DNA from: Rhizobium sp. RU33A | GTDB taxonomy: Bacteria; Pseudomonadota; Alphaproteobacteria; Rhizobiales; Rhizobiaceae | Assembly: GCF_900156055.1 (NCBI RefSeq) | Contig: NZ_FTMQ01000002.1 | Location: forward strand, 310,001 to 374,000 | DNA length: 64,000 bases | Direction: 5' to 3' | Shown here: positions 1 to 8,062 of the stretch, in pieces | Layout of the letters: each line of letters begins with the position of its first letter | Position numbering within the stretch: position 1 is the stretch's first letter | Made by a program: the position numbers and the translations under genes | The notes under the pieces: model-generated | Databases searched by the model: none | The model's input: only the letters and a program-made list of their open reading frames with translations | What the model was told of the DNA's origin: nothing

Positions 1-783
1 CTTCTCGATCTCGTCCAGCATTTCCAGCTGATAGAGATTGCCGTCCATGTTCTGGAACGAGGTGATGCCGAGCGATGCGCAGTAGGCGAGGCCCTTCTTC
101 AGGACGGCGATGTCTGCAGCGCGCTCTTCCGGAGTGACATGCTCCGGATCGCCGCCGGTGCCGACGCCGAGGCCTTCTCGACCGCCGGTCACGCTCATCG
201 ACGCGACAGGGCGCATGGCATTGCTCTCGCGCAGCTCGCCATTGGCGAGACCGTCCTCGCCCATGACGATCTCGTTGCCGACGCCGACGTCGCGGCCATG
301 GAGGATCCCGGCCTTCTCCAGCGCGATGGTGTTGGCCCAGGCCGTATGCCGGTCGGGGGCGACCATCATGAAGGGGCGGTCGGCGATGATACGGTCGAGA
401 TGGTGCCGGGTGACGCGCTCGGTTTCCGAGAGAATGGTGTAATCGGCCGTCTGGGCGACGAGCAGCGGCAGATCCGAGTTGGCGGCGGCGTAGTCCTTAA
501 CGGCTTTCGAAAGGGTATCGAAGCCCTTCACGCGGAAGAGCGACAGTTCGCCGAGCGCGACCGAGCCGCCGAAGATATGCATATGGGCTTCGTTGAAACC
601 TGGAAGCACTGTGGCGCCATCTGCATCTACCAGGCGTGTCTTTGATCCCGCCAGCGCCAATATCTCGGCATTGCCGCCCACGGCCCGAATACGGTTGCCC
701 GTGAGCGCAATGGCGTCCGCGCGCGGATGCTTGTCATCCATCGTCAGGATGCGGGCATTGTGAATGACGAGATCGGCGCTCAT
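1..783 (-). CDS. Amidohydrolase family 3 (YtcJ-like), N-terminal 261 residues; gene cut by left window edge
   Basis: Reading the minus strand from the ATG at 783 gives an open frame of 261 codons that leaves the window without a stop, so the C-terminal half is missing. The product starts MSADLVIHNARILTMDD, the usual opening of metal-dependent amidohydrolases. It carries the metal-binding HxH in NEAHMHIF (about residues 64-71), then a region ending at QNMDGNLYQLEML. It is clearly a tandem paralogue of the next gene (14 bp away, same strand), about 60% identical by eye over the shared part. Family members hydrolyse C-N bonds such as N-acyl or cyclic amide groups; the substrate cannot be read from sequence. 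It is the last visible gene of the importer/hydrolase operon that begins at 7634. Confidence 0.85.
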   Translation of the reverse strand, partial: MSADLVIHNARILTMDDKHPRADAIALTGNRIRAVGGNAEILALAGSKTRLVDADGATVLPGFNEAHMHIFGGSVALGELSLFRVKGFDTLSKAVKDYAAANSDLPLLVAQTADYTILSETERVTRHHLDRIIADRPFMMVAPDRHTAWANTIALEKAGILHGRDVGVGNEIVMGEDGLANGELRESNAMRPVASMSVTGGREGLGVGTGGDPEHVTPEERAADIAVLKKGLAYCASLGITSFQNMDGNLYQLEMLDEIEK

Positions 784-797
784 TGGACGGTCTTTCT

Positions 798-2468
798 TCA
801 GGCCTGGAAGGTGATGTGGCCGTCGCAAATCGTGACGGCGGGGCGGACGGTGTCCATGATCGCTTCGGGTGACACGGCTTCGATGTCTTTGGTGAGGACC
901 ACGACGTCGGCGAGATAGCCTGCTTTCAGCATTCCCTTGCGATCTTCCATGAACTCCACCCAGGCACCGATCGCGGTGTAGGCTGCGAGAGCCTCCATTA
1001 GCGAGAAGCGCTGGTCTTTCAGACCGTCCTTCCATGGCTTACGGGTCAGCGCATCCTGGATGCACTGGAATGGCGAGACGGGCGACACCGGCCAGTCGGA
1101 GGCGAAGACAACGGGCGCGCCCGCTTCCTTCATCGTACGCCAGGCATAGGCCTCGTCCCAGCGGTCCTCGCCGATCTTCCAGGTCGTCGGCTCTGCCGGG
1201 AAGCAGGTGCCGCCGGGATAATGGACCGGCTGCATGGAGGCGACGATGCCGAGGGTGGCAAAGCGCGGGATGTCGTCCGGATGGATGATCTCGATGTGCT
1301 CGATGCGGTGGCGATTGTCGCGCTTGCCATTGGCTTTCACGGCCGCCTCGTAGCCGTCGAGCGTCTGGCGGATCGCGGCACTGCCGATCGCGTGCACCGC
1401 AACCTGCAAGCCGAGTGCATCAGCCTTCGTGGCGATGGCATTGAAGGCGTCCGGCGTAAACAGCGGCTCATAGGTGTAGCCGGGACGGTCACCGTAGCCG
1501 TCGAGCATATAGGCCGTCTGGCTGTCCAGTACGCCGTCCATGAATACCTTGACGAAATCGCCGCGCAGCATGTCGGTGGCAAATTCCGTCTTCCATGCGG
1601 CTGCCTTGTCGAGATCCTCCAGCGCCATGAAGTTCTTCATGTGATAGGGAATGCGGATACGGCAGGAGAGTTCGCCCGAAAGCTCGAGGTCACGCATCAG
1701 GCGCAGCTGGTAGTGATTGCCGTCGAAATTCTGGATCGAGGTGACGCCCCAGGAGGCGCAGTAGTCGAGGCCGGCCTTCAGGATGGCGCGGTCAAGAGCG
1801 AATTGCTCCGGGGTGACGTTCTCCGGGTCCATGCCGGTGACCATGCCGAGCTCTTCGCGGCCGCCGGTGGAGGCGAGCGCCGAAACGGGACCAAAGGCGT
1901 TGCCTTCGCGCAATTCGCCATTTGCGAGCCCATCGGGCCCCATGACGATCTCGTTGCCGATGCCGACGTCCTTGCCCTGCAGGATGCCTGCTTTTGTCAA
2001 TGCTGCCGTGTTCGCCCAGGCGGTGTGATGATCCGGCGCGAACATCATGAAGGGGCGGTCCGGCAGGATCGCATCGAGGTGATGGCGGGTGCAGGGTTCG
2101 GTGAGCGAAATGATCGAGTAGTCGGCGGAGAAACCCATCAACAGCGGCTCGTCCGGGTTCTTCTCTGCATAGTCGAGGATTGCTGCCTTGAGGGCGTCGA
2201 AGCCTTGAATGCCATGCAGGTTCAGCTGGCGCAGCGAGACCGAGCCGGGGAAAATGTGCATATGAGCTTCATTGAAGCCCGGCATCACTGTGCCACCCTT
2301 GGCGTCAATCACCTTCGTATTCGAGCCGGCCAGAGCCTTCACCTCGGCTTCCGTGCCGACGGCGAAGATGCGATTGCCGGCGAGGGCCACGGCTTCGGCG
2401 CGCGGGGCGGCGCTGTCCATGGTGAGGACGCGGCCGTTGGTAATGATGATGTCTGCCGTGGTTGCCAT
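798..2468 (-). CDS. Amidohydrolase family 3 (YtcJ-like metal-dependent hydrolase)
   Basis: The product is 556 residues, full length for YtcJ-type amidohydrolases. It shows the N-terminal composite-sheet segment (ITNGRVLTMDSA), the metal-binding HxH in NEAHMHIF, later histidines in VAVHAIGSAA and HRIEHIEI, and the terminal metal Asp in FASDWPVSP. A TIM-barrel hydrolase of cytoplasmic C-N bonds is expected. I chose the ATG at 2468 because AGAGGAA lies about 8 bases upstream. An in-frame ATG at 2489 overlaps the stop of the upstream hydrolase gene (ATGA), so coupled initiation there, seven codons longer, is also possible. It forms an operon with its paralogue downstream and the NylB-like hydrolase and PotABCD-like importer upstream. 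Confidence 0.9.
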   Translation of the reverse strand: MATTADIIITNGRVLTMDSAAPRAEAVALAGNRIFAVGTEAEVKALAGSNTKVIDAKGGTVMPGFNEAHMHIFPGSVSLRQLNLHGIQGFDALKAAILDYAEKNPDEPLLMGFSADYSIISLTEPCTRHHLDAILPDRPFMMFAPDHHTAWANTAALTKAGILQGKDVGIGNEIVMGPDGLANGELREGNAFGPVSALASTGGREELGMVTGMDPENVTPEQFALDRAILKAGLDYCASWGVTSIQNFDGNHYQLRLMRDLELSGELSCRIRIPYHMKNFMALEDLDKAAAWKTEFATDMLRGDFVKVFMDGVLDSQTAYMLDGYGDRPGYTYEPLFTPDAFNAIATKADALGLQVAVHAIGSAAIRQTLDGYEAAVKANGKRDNRHRIEHIEIIHPDDIPRFATLGIVASMQPVHYPGGTCFPAEPTTWKIGEDRWDEAYAWRTMKEAGAPVVFASDWPVSPVSPFQCIQDALTRKPWKDGLKDQRFSLMEALAAYTAIGAWVEFMEDRKGMLKAGYLADVVVLTKDIEAVSPEAIMDTVRPAVTICDGHITFQA

Positions 2469-2485
2469 GGCGTGTTCCTCTGATG

Positions 2486-3667
2486 TCATGCGGTCCAGGC
2501 GCTAAGCGCACGGAAAAAGGCGAAGTTGTCGTGCTTCAGCTCATCGTCCAGCGGGTTGGGCTGGGAGGAGAGCTTGACGATGGTGGTTTCGGTCGATGGG
2601 TCGACATAGAGCCATTGGCCATGGATGCCGATGGCGCAGAAGGCTCCATCAGGCTCACCCGACTGGTACCACTGGCTGCGATAGCGTCCGTTGGGGAAGA
2701 AGTTGGATTCGCCGTCCACCCAGGCCTGATGGTCGCCAGCTGTGAGCATGTCGGTGAGCCATGCTTGTGGAACGATGCGCCGGTTGTCCACCACGCCGCC
2801 CTTGCGCAGCATCTCGCCGACGCGGGCCAGGTCGCGGGCCGTGACGGAGATCCCGCCCGCCGCACGGGCGCTGCCCTCCGCGTCGACGGTGACGCTCGCA
2901 TGGTTCTTCGCGCCCAGCGGCTTCCACAGGCGCGTCGACAAGACATCGGCGTAGCGTTCGCCGGTCGCGCGTTCGATCAGGATGCCGAGCAGGTCGGAAT
3001 TGGGCGAGGCGTAGAAATGCGCGCCGCCATGCGGATGGGCGTCTTTCTTCAGCGTCAGAAGGAACGCCAGCAAGGTTTCATCCGGCTGGGATGGATCGGC
3101 CGGGTTCCAGAGCGTGGCGCGGCGGTAGCGGGCATAGGCGCCGTCGGTGTTCAGATAGGCCTCGTCGAAGGCGAGGCTGACGCGCATGTCGAGCACGTCG
3201 CGGATGGTGCAGTCGGCATAGGCGGAACCTGCCGCTTCGGGCAGGAGGCTGATGACGGGAGCATCCGGGTTCATCAGCCCGTCGGCTTCCAGCGAGGCGA
3301 TGACCAGAGCGGTCAGCGACTTGCTGATCGAAAAGACAATATGGCGCTGGTCGATGCCGGCATGCGGCGCATAGTGTTCGGCGACGATCGTGCCCGCCTT
3401 CGTCAGCACGAAGGCGTCGCTATGGGCATAGTCGAGATAGGCGCGCACGTCCGGCTGCCCGGCCAGCCCCTGCGGCAGCGCCAGCGACAGAAGATCGGAT
3501 GCAACGGGTTCGCCTTCGCTTAATTCGGCGGTGGCGGCAATCATGGCGCTCGGGACAACCTCTTCGGCCTGGCCAAAACTGAACCGGCTGAAAGGGGCCG
3601 TGCGCCAATTGGCTAACGTTACGGCACTTCTCTCGAAACCATAGGCTTCGGCAAACTGCGTCGTCAT
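2486..3667 (-). CDS. Serine hydrolase of the class C beta-lactamase / 6-aminohexanoate-dimer hydrolase (NylB) type
   Basis: A 393-residue protein of the beta-lactamase fold. The catalytic SxxK is SISK at residues 113-116, and the tyrosine of the YxN-like motif is Tyr219 in FYASPNSDLLG. Spacing and context resemble NylB (Ser112, Lys115, Tyr215, from memory) more than true AmpC enzymes. No convincing signal peptide is seen, so it probably acts in the cytoplasm on imported amides or esters rather than as an antibiotic-resistance enzyme. The start at 3667 (MTTQFAEAYGF) follows AGGAGGAG nine bases upstream; in-frame ATGs at 3697 and 3718 lie further upstream. Its stop overlaps the possible early start of the amidohydrolase. 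The substrate is unknown. Confidence 0.88.
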   Translation of the reverse strand: MTTQFAEAYGFERSAVTLANWRTAPFSRFSFGQAEEVVPSAMIAATAELSEGEPVASDLLSLALPQGLAGQPDVRAYLDYAHSDAFVLTKAGTIVAEHYAPHAGIDQRHIVFSISKSLTALVIASLEADGLMNPDAPVISLLPEAAGSAYADCTIRDVLDMRVSLAFDEAYLNTDGAYARYRRATLWNPADPSQPDETLLAFLLTLKKDAHPHGGAHFYASPNSDLLGILIERATGERYADVLSTRLWKPLGAKNHASVTVDAEGSARAAGGISVTARDLARVGEMLRKGGVVDNRRIVPQAWLTDMLTAGDHQAWVDGESNFFPNGRYRSQWYQSGEPDGAFCAIGIHGQWLYVDPSTETTIVKLSSQPNPLDDELKHDNFAFFRALSAWTA

Positions 3668-3737
3668 CAGGGTATGCTCCTCCTGCGGGAGGGCCATGGG
3701 CCCTCCCGTTTCGGTCATTTCGATTGTCGTATCGAGG

Positions 3738-4778
3738 TTACTTCTGAACTTCGGTCCAGATTCGGGTGTAGAGCTGCAGCACTTCCGGTTCGCAGCTCTT
3801 CAAGAATTCTCCAGCACTTTCGAATTCCGCCGGAATGACCAGTTCCGGTGCGTCCTTCATTTCCGGTACCATGAACGCTTCCGAACCGGTGATACCGTTT
3901 GCATACTTTGCAAAGTTGGAAATCATCGCGGCGTTTTCCGGGATCATAATGAAGTTCATAAAGGCCTTGGCGTTGTCGACATTCTTGGCATCCTTCAGGA
4001 TGGCGACGCTGTCCATGAACACCGGATAGCCTTCCTTGGGATAGCCGAACTTGACTTCCGGGTTCTGTAGGCGCGAGCGCATGATGGCGCCGTTCCAGTA
4101 GTACACGCCGGCATAGTCGCCGGTCGGCAGCTTGTCGGTGACGCTGTAGTCCATGGCGAGCCACTTCGTCTTCGCTTCGACCAGCTTGTCGCGCACCTTC
4201 ATGAGGACTTCCTTGTCCGTCGTGCACCAGTCTCCACCAAAATACTTGATGGTGGCGTAGAGCACGTCGTTCATTTCCGGCGCGACGTTGATCTTTCCGA
4301 CCAGCTCTTCCGGCGGATCGAGGAAGATCGCGGACGTATTCACGTCACCCTTGTAAAACTTGGTGTTGACGCCGATGCCGGTCAGACCCCACTGCCACGG
4401 AACGGAATAGCGGCGGCCCGGATCCCAATCGACATCGACCCAGCGCGGGTCGACGTTCTTGAAGTTCTCCATCTGGTCGGGACGGGCTTCGAGCAGCAGA
4501 TCTTCCTTGACCCAGATCGGGATGTAGTTGGCCGAGGGCACGACGATGTCGAAGCCATGGCCACCGGCGCGAACCTTGGCGAGCGCGGTGTCGTTGGAGT
4601 CATAGTCGGTGACCGTCACCTTGACGTCGAACTGTTCCTCGAACTTCTTGATCAGTTCGGGGCTGGTATAGTCGCCCCAGTTGTAGATGTTGAGCTCGCC
4701 AGCGGCCGATGCCGCGCCTGCCAAGCCCAGCACTGAGATGGCAGCGATGGCCGTGGTCGTCATCCATTTCATTGTCAT
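3738..4778 (-). CDS. Periplasmic substrate-binding protein, PotD/PotF family
   Basis: 346 residues with an N-terminal signal peptide (hydrophobic stretch, cleavage probably after ASAA near residue 26). The mature part begins GELNIYNWGDYTS, the hallmark opening of spermidine/putrescine binding proteins. Trp34, Asp36, Tyr37, the PSANY loop (81-85), Trp228 and Asp256 match ligand-site positions in PotF. The Asp that follows the pocket Trp in E. coli PotF (WAGD) is replaced here by Ala231 (WNGA), so the ligand may not be a simple diamine. It is encoded with two permeases and an ATPase upstream and three hydrolases downstream, which suggests that it captures the compound the hydrolases break down. 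Confidence 0.9.
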   Translation of the reverse strand: MTMKWMTTTAIAAISVLGLAGAASAAGELNIYNWGDYTSPELIKKFEEQFDVKVTVTDYDSNDTALAKVRAGGHGFDIVVPSANYIPIWVKEDLLLEARPDQMENFKNVDPRWVDVDWDPGRRYSVPWQWGLTGIGVNTKFYKGDVNTSAIFLDPPEELVGKINVAPEMNDVLYATIKYFGGDWCTTDKEVLMKVRDKLVEAKTKWLAMDYSVTDKLPTGDYAGVYYWNGAIMRSRLQNPEVKFGYPKEGYPVFMDSVAILKDAKNVDNAKAFMNFIMIPENAAMISNFAKYANGITGSEAFMVPEMKDAPELVIPAEFESAGEFLKSCEPEVLQLYTRIWTEVQK

Positions 4779-4805
4779 GTCCGTTCCTCTCTGTTGGTTG
4801 CTTTT

Positions 4806-5615
4806 TTATGCTTGCGGCTTGCGCCGGTTGATGAAGAAGAAGATCACGATCAGCACCGTCGAGGCGGCGAGGAAGATCGTGGCAATCGCGTTGATTTCCG
4901 GCGTCGTCTCGCGCCGGATCTGGCCGAGCATATAGGTGGGTAGCGTGTCCTGCCCGCCGGATTTGACGAATTCGGTTATGACCACATCATCCAGCGAAAT
5001 CACGAAGGCGAGCATGAAGCCGGCGATGATCGCAGGCCGTAGCAAAGGCAGGGTGACGAAGCGGAAGGCCTGCCAAGGCGTCGCGTAGAGATCGGCGGCT
5101 GCGCGTTCGAGCGTCAGGTCCATGCTTTCCAGCCGTGCACGGATTGGCAGGTAGGCGAAGGGAATGCAGAACGCCGTATGTGCGAGGATCAGGTAGCCGA
5201 GGCCGGAATAGCCGGTCCAGACCTTGATGCGCGAGAAGACGATGAGGAGCGCTACGGCGGTGACGATTTCCGGGATCATCAGCGGCTGGTTGATGACGGC
5301 ATATTTTGCAGTCAGCCCGCGATAGGGTTCGGTGCGGGTTGTGGCCAGCGCCGCCATGGTTGCGGCAATCGTCGCCAGCCCCGCGGCCCAAAGCGCGATG
5401 ATAACCGAGCGCATGGCAGCGGCCTGGACCGTGCTGTTCTCCAGAGCGGCGGCGAACCAGCGCAGCGAAAACCCGCCCCAGCTTGAGAGCGAGTCGCTGG
5501 CGTTGAAGGAATAGGCAACTAGGGTCGCAATCGGCAGATAGAGCGCGAAGAAGGTAAAGAGCGCAATCGTGCTAAAGCCTGGTTGCGAGCGGATATCGAA
5601 GCGACGTTCAGCCAT
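4806..5615 (-). CDS. ABC transporter permease, PotC/PotI type
   Basis: 269-residue inner-membrane protein with about six hydrophobic segments. The cytoplasmic EAA loop (LERAAADLYATPWQAFRFVTLPLL) contacts the ATPase. The start at 5615 (MAERRFDIRS) overlaps the end of the upstream permease gene by 8 bp (ATGGCTGA), typical of translational coupling; GGGGGT lies just upstream. The hydrophobic C-terminus ends in a basic tail (INRRKPQA). With the neighbouring permease it should form the channel of a polyamine-family importer. Confidence 0.9.
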   Translation of the reverse strand: MAERRFDIRSQPGFSTIALFTFFALYLPIATLVAYSFNASDSLSSWGGFSLRWFAAALENSTVQAAAMRSVIIALWAAGLATIAATMAALATTRTEPYRGLTAKYAVINQPLMIPEIVTAVALLIVFSRIKVWTGYSGLGYLILAHTAFCIPFAYLPIRARLESMDLTLERAAADLYATPWQAFRFVTLPLLRPAIIAGFMLAFVISLDDVVITEFVKSGGQDTLPTYMLGQIRRETTPEINAIATIFLAASTVLIVIFFFINRRKPQA

Positions 5616-6531
5616 GACGCACCCCCGATTTTGCGGCGTTGCGGACATAGAAGAGCAGGGCAATCATCACCAGCGCCATGAGCGTGATCGACATGGCAGC
5701 GCCCAGCGGCCAGTTGCGACCGGCGCCGAATTGCAGCTCGATCAGATTGCCGAGCATCAGGTTCTTGCCGCCGCCAAGGACCCGCGGGATGACATAGGCG
5801 CCAAGCGAGGGGATGAAGACGAGGATGGAGCCAGCGATCAGGCCGGGCTTCACCAGCGGAATGACGATACGCCAGAGCACCTGCAGTCGGTTGGCGTAGA
5901 GGTCGTAACCCGCCTCGACCAACCTGAAGTCGAGCTTTTCGATCGAGGCATAAAGCGGCAGCACCATCAGCGGCAGATAGACATAGGTCATGCCGAGGAG
6001 GGTCGCGGTATCCGTATAGATGATCTGTAGGGGGGTATCGATGATCCCGAGCCAGATCAGCAGGTTGTTGAGAATGCCCTCGTTGCGGATGACCTGCTGC
6101 ATGGCGAAGGTGCGGATCAGAAGGTTGGTCCAGAAGGGAATGGTGATCAGGAAGACCCAGATCTCGCGGGTCCGGGCTGGCCGCGTCGCGATGAAATAGG
6201 CGGTCGGGAAGCCAAGGATCAGGGTGAAGAGGGTCGTGTAGAGCGAGAGCTTGATCGAGCGCCAGAAGATCGCGAGGTGCGCGTCGGCGATGCCCAGCGT
6301 GTCGTCGAAGATGTCGCGCTGCATGAAGACTGAGGTCCAGCCTTCGAGCGAGAAGGTGCCGAACTTGACGTCGCCGTAATCACCCTTTTCCAAGAAGGAG
6401 TATAGGACCATGACAAGCAGCGGGCCGAGTGCGGCGACGAAGATGATTGCCAGGGCCGGGAGGCTGAGCAACCAGCGGTTTTTGACGTCGCGCGATCTGG
6501 CAGTTTCGGGGGCTGTTTTCATCGCGCTCAT
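5608..6531 (-). CDS. ABC transporter permease, PotB/PotH type
   Basis: 307-residue membrane protein with an N-terminal helix (LLSLPALAIIFVAALGPLLVMVLYSF), a large periplasmic insertion, and the EAA loop (LVEAGYDLYANRLQVLWRIVIPLV). These are features of the first permease of spermidine/putrescine-type importers. The start at 6531 (MSAMKTAPE) is 2 bp after the stop of the ATPase gene and has GAGGGA about 8 bases upstream; a second ATG at 6522 is possible. It is the heterodimer partner of the 4806-5615 permease. Confidence 0.9.
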   Translation of the reverse strand: MSAMKTAPETARSRDVKNRWLLSLPALAIIFVAALGPLLVMVLYSFLEKGDYGDVKFGTFSLEGWTSVFMQRDIFDDTLGIADAHLAIFWRSIKLSLYTTLFTLILGFPTAYFIATRPARTREIWVFLITIPFWTNLLIRTFAMQQVIRNEGILNNLLIWLGIIDTPLQIIYTDTATLLGMTYVYLPLMVLPLYASIEKLDFRLVEAGYDLYANRLQVLWRIVIPLVKPGLIAGSILVFIPSLGAYVIPRVLGGGKNLMLGNLIELQFGAGRNWPLGAAMSITLMALVMIALLFYVRNAAKSGVRHG

Positions 6532-6533
6532 GG

Positions 6534-7634
6534 TCAATCCCTCAGGATCTGCGCGACATCGTCGCTGACCAGGATGCCGACCGTCTGGCCCTCCGTCCTG
6601 CCGCAACTGCCGCTTCGACTGTTCTGCTGGCGGACGGTGAACAGCGATCCGCCTTCGAGCCGCACATTGATGTTCGTGTCCGTGCCCAGATAGACGACGC
6701 TTTCGATCGAACCCTGCAGGGTCGCCTCATCTGTCGCGTCGACGATGGCGGCATGTTCGGGTCGGATGACGATCGTCACCTTGCCTGTCGGTGTTGTGTT
6801 GTCCGGGAAGGTCGCGGGGATCTCACGGCCGGAGCGCAGCCTGACACTTGCCCGGTCGCCCTGAACGGAGGCTACTTCAACCTCAAGGAAGTTGGTTTCG
6901 CCGATGAAGTCGGCGACGAAGCGTTCAGCGGGGCGATCATAGATGTCCCAGGGCGAGCCGACCTGGCGTAGGCTGCCCATCGACATGACCGCGATGCGGT
7001 CCGACATGGTGAGCGCTTCTTCCTGATCGTGGGTGACGAAGATGAAGGTGATGCCCGTCTCCGCCTGAACCCGCTTCAACTCGATCTGCATTTCCTTGCG
7101 CAGCTTGTAGTCGAGCGCCGACAGGGGCTCGTCGAGCAACAGGACCTTCGGCTTCGGAGCGAGTGCCCGAGCGAGAGCCACGCGCTGCTGCTGGCCGCCG
7201 GAGATCTGGCTGACCTGCCGGTCGCGCATCTGGGTCATATGCACGAGTTCCAGCATCTCGGCGACACGAGCTTCAACCTCGGCTTTCGGCTTGCCGAGCA
7301 TCTTCAGGCCGAAGCCGATGTTATCGGCGACGCTCATGTGCGGGAAGAGTGCGTAGGACTGGAAGACGGTGTTGACCGGGCGCTTGAAGGGCGGCAGCGG
7401 CGCGATGTCTTCGCCGTGCAGCAGGATTTCGCCCGTGGTCGGGAAATCGAAACCGGCAATCAGCCGCAGCAGGGTGGTCTTGCCGCAGCCGGATGGACCG
7501 AGCAGCGTGAAGAACTCGTTTTCCCTGATCTTGAGGAAGATCCCGTCCAACGCGGTGACCTTGTCCTGTCCGGTTCCGTAGATGCGGCTGACGCCGCGGA
7601 TTTCGATGGCTGCCTTGTCAGATGCGGAACTCAA
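6534..7634 (-). CDS. ABC transporter ATPase, PotA type
   Basis: 366 residues. Walker A is GPSGCGKTT (about 46-54), the Q-loop lies near [13 protein letters not shown], the signature is [15 protein letters not shown], Walker B is VLLLDEP and the switch His is in [11 protein letters not shown]-terminal TOBE-like domain (about 280-366) is typical of polyamine, iron and sugar importer ATPases. It is the first gene of the minus-strand operon, with a 428-bp divergent intergenic region in front that contains a palindrome at 7905-7918. It powers the transporter formed by the next three genes. Confidence 0.92.
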   Translation of the reverse strand: MSSASDKAAIEIRGVSRIYGTGQDKVTALDGIFLKIRENEFFTLLGPSGCGKTTLLRLIAGFDFPTTGEILLHGEDIAPLPPFKRPVNTVFQSYALFPHMSVADNIGFGLKMLGKPKAEVEARVAEMLELVHMTQMRDRQVSQISGGQQQRVALARALAPKPKVLLLDEPLSALDYKLRKEMQIELKRVQAETGITFIFVTHDQEEALTMSDRIAVMSMGSLRQVGSPWDIYDRPAERFVADFIGETNFLEVEVASVQGDRASVRLRSGREIPATFPDNTTPTGKVTIVIRPEHAAIVDATDEATLQGSIESVVYLGTDTNINVRLEGGSLFTVRQQNSRSGSCGRTEGQTVGILVSDDVAQILRD

Positions 7635-8062
7635 GCCGTACCCCCTGGCGTTCGGGTTATGCGCGTAGTGCTTCGTTCGACCCTGTGCCCGGCGATCGCA
7701 GGTGGCAGGGTGGCGCAGGTGGTATCACGCAAGTCACGTGCCAGCTTTCGAGCATGCCGATCTCTCCCCTCGTGGCGGTAGCCGGACTGCCCCAATTTCG
7801 GGATCTGCGCCGGATTCTGCCTGTATTCGTCGATGTTCCCGTGTGTCGGAAGCGCGGTCGACGAGATCCGCAGCATCCTGTTTTGGGGCATGTTGCCTCT
7901 AAATTGGTCGTTTGACCATTTTTATTTTGGACGGCTTGAAAGTTTTCCGGATGCGCATGGCTGGCCTGCGTGAGGCGCTCGGCCCAGCGCTTGACAGTGT
8001 CGTGTCGGGAAGCCCATCGTCTCTTCCTGCCCGACCAGAGAGCCATTTGAACGGAGCCCCGC
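7635..8062. other. Divergent regulatory region between the importer operon and the amidase gene
   Basis: 428 bp without a credible gene; the short open frames here lack ribosome sites and family features. It must hold the promoters for the minus-strand importer operon and the plus-strand amidase gene. The clear signal is the palindrome described separately. A TTGACA at 7991-7996 could be a -35 element for the amidase, but no good -10 follows at 17 bases. Confidence 0.6.
7905..7918. promoter_or_regulatory. Palindromic candidate operator, TGGTC-N4-GACCA
   Basis: TGGTCGTTTGACCA is a perfect 5+5 inverted repeat with a 4-base centre, inside an AT-rich context that extends the symmetry imperfectly. 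It lies 271 bp upstream of the importer ATPase start and 145 bp upstream of the amidase start. The half-site resembles those of GntR-family (FadR/FCD) operators, but the spacer is longer than usual and no regulator gene is adjacent, so the binding protein is unassigned. Confidence 0.45.

Noticed and set aside
2486-3667. Reading the class C-type hydrolase as an antibiotic-resistance beta-lactamase
   Set aside because: No signal peptide is seen, the motifs resemble NylB-type hydrolases more closely, and it is embedded in an importer operon.
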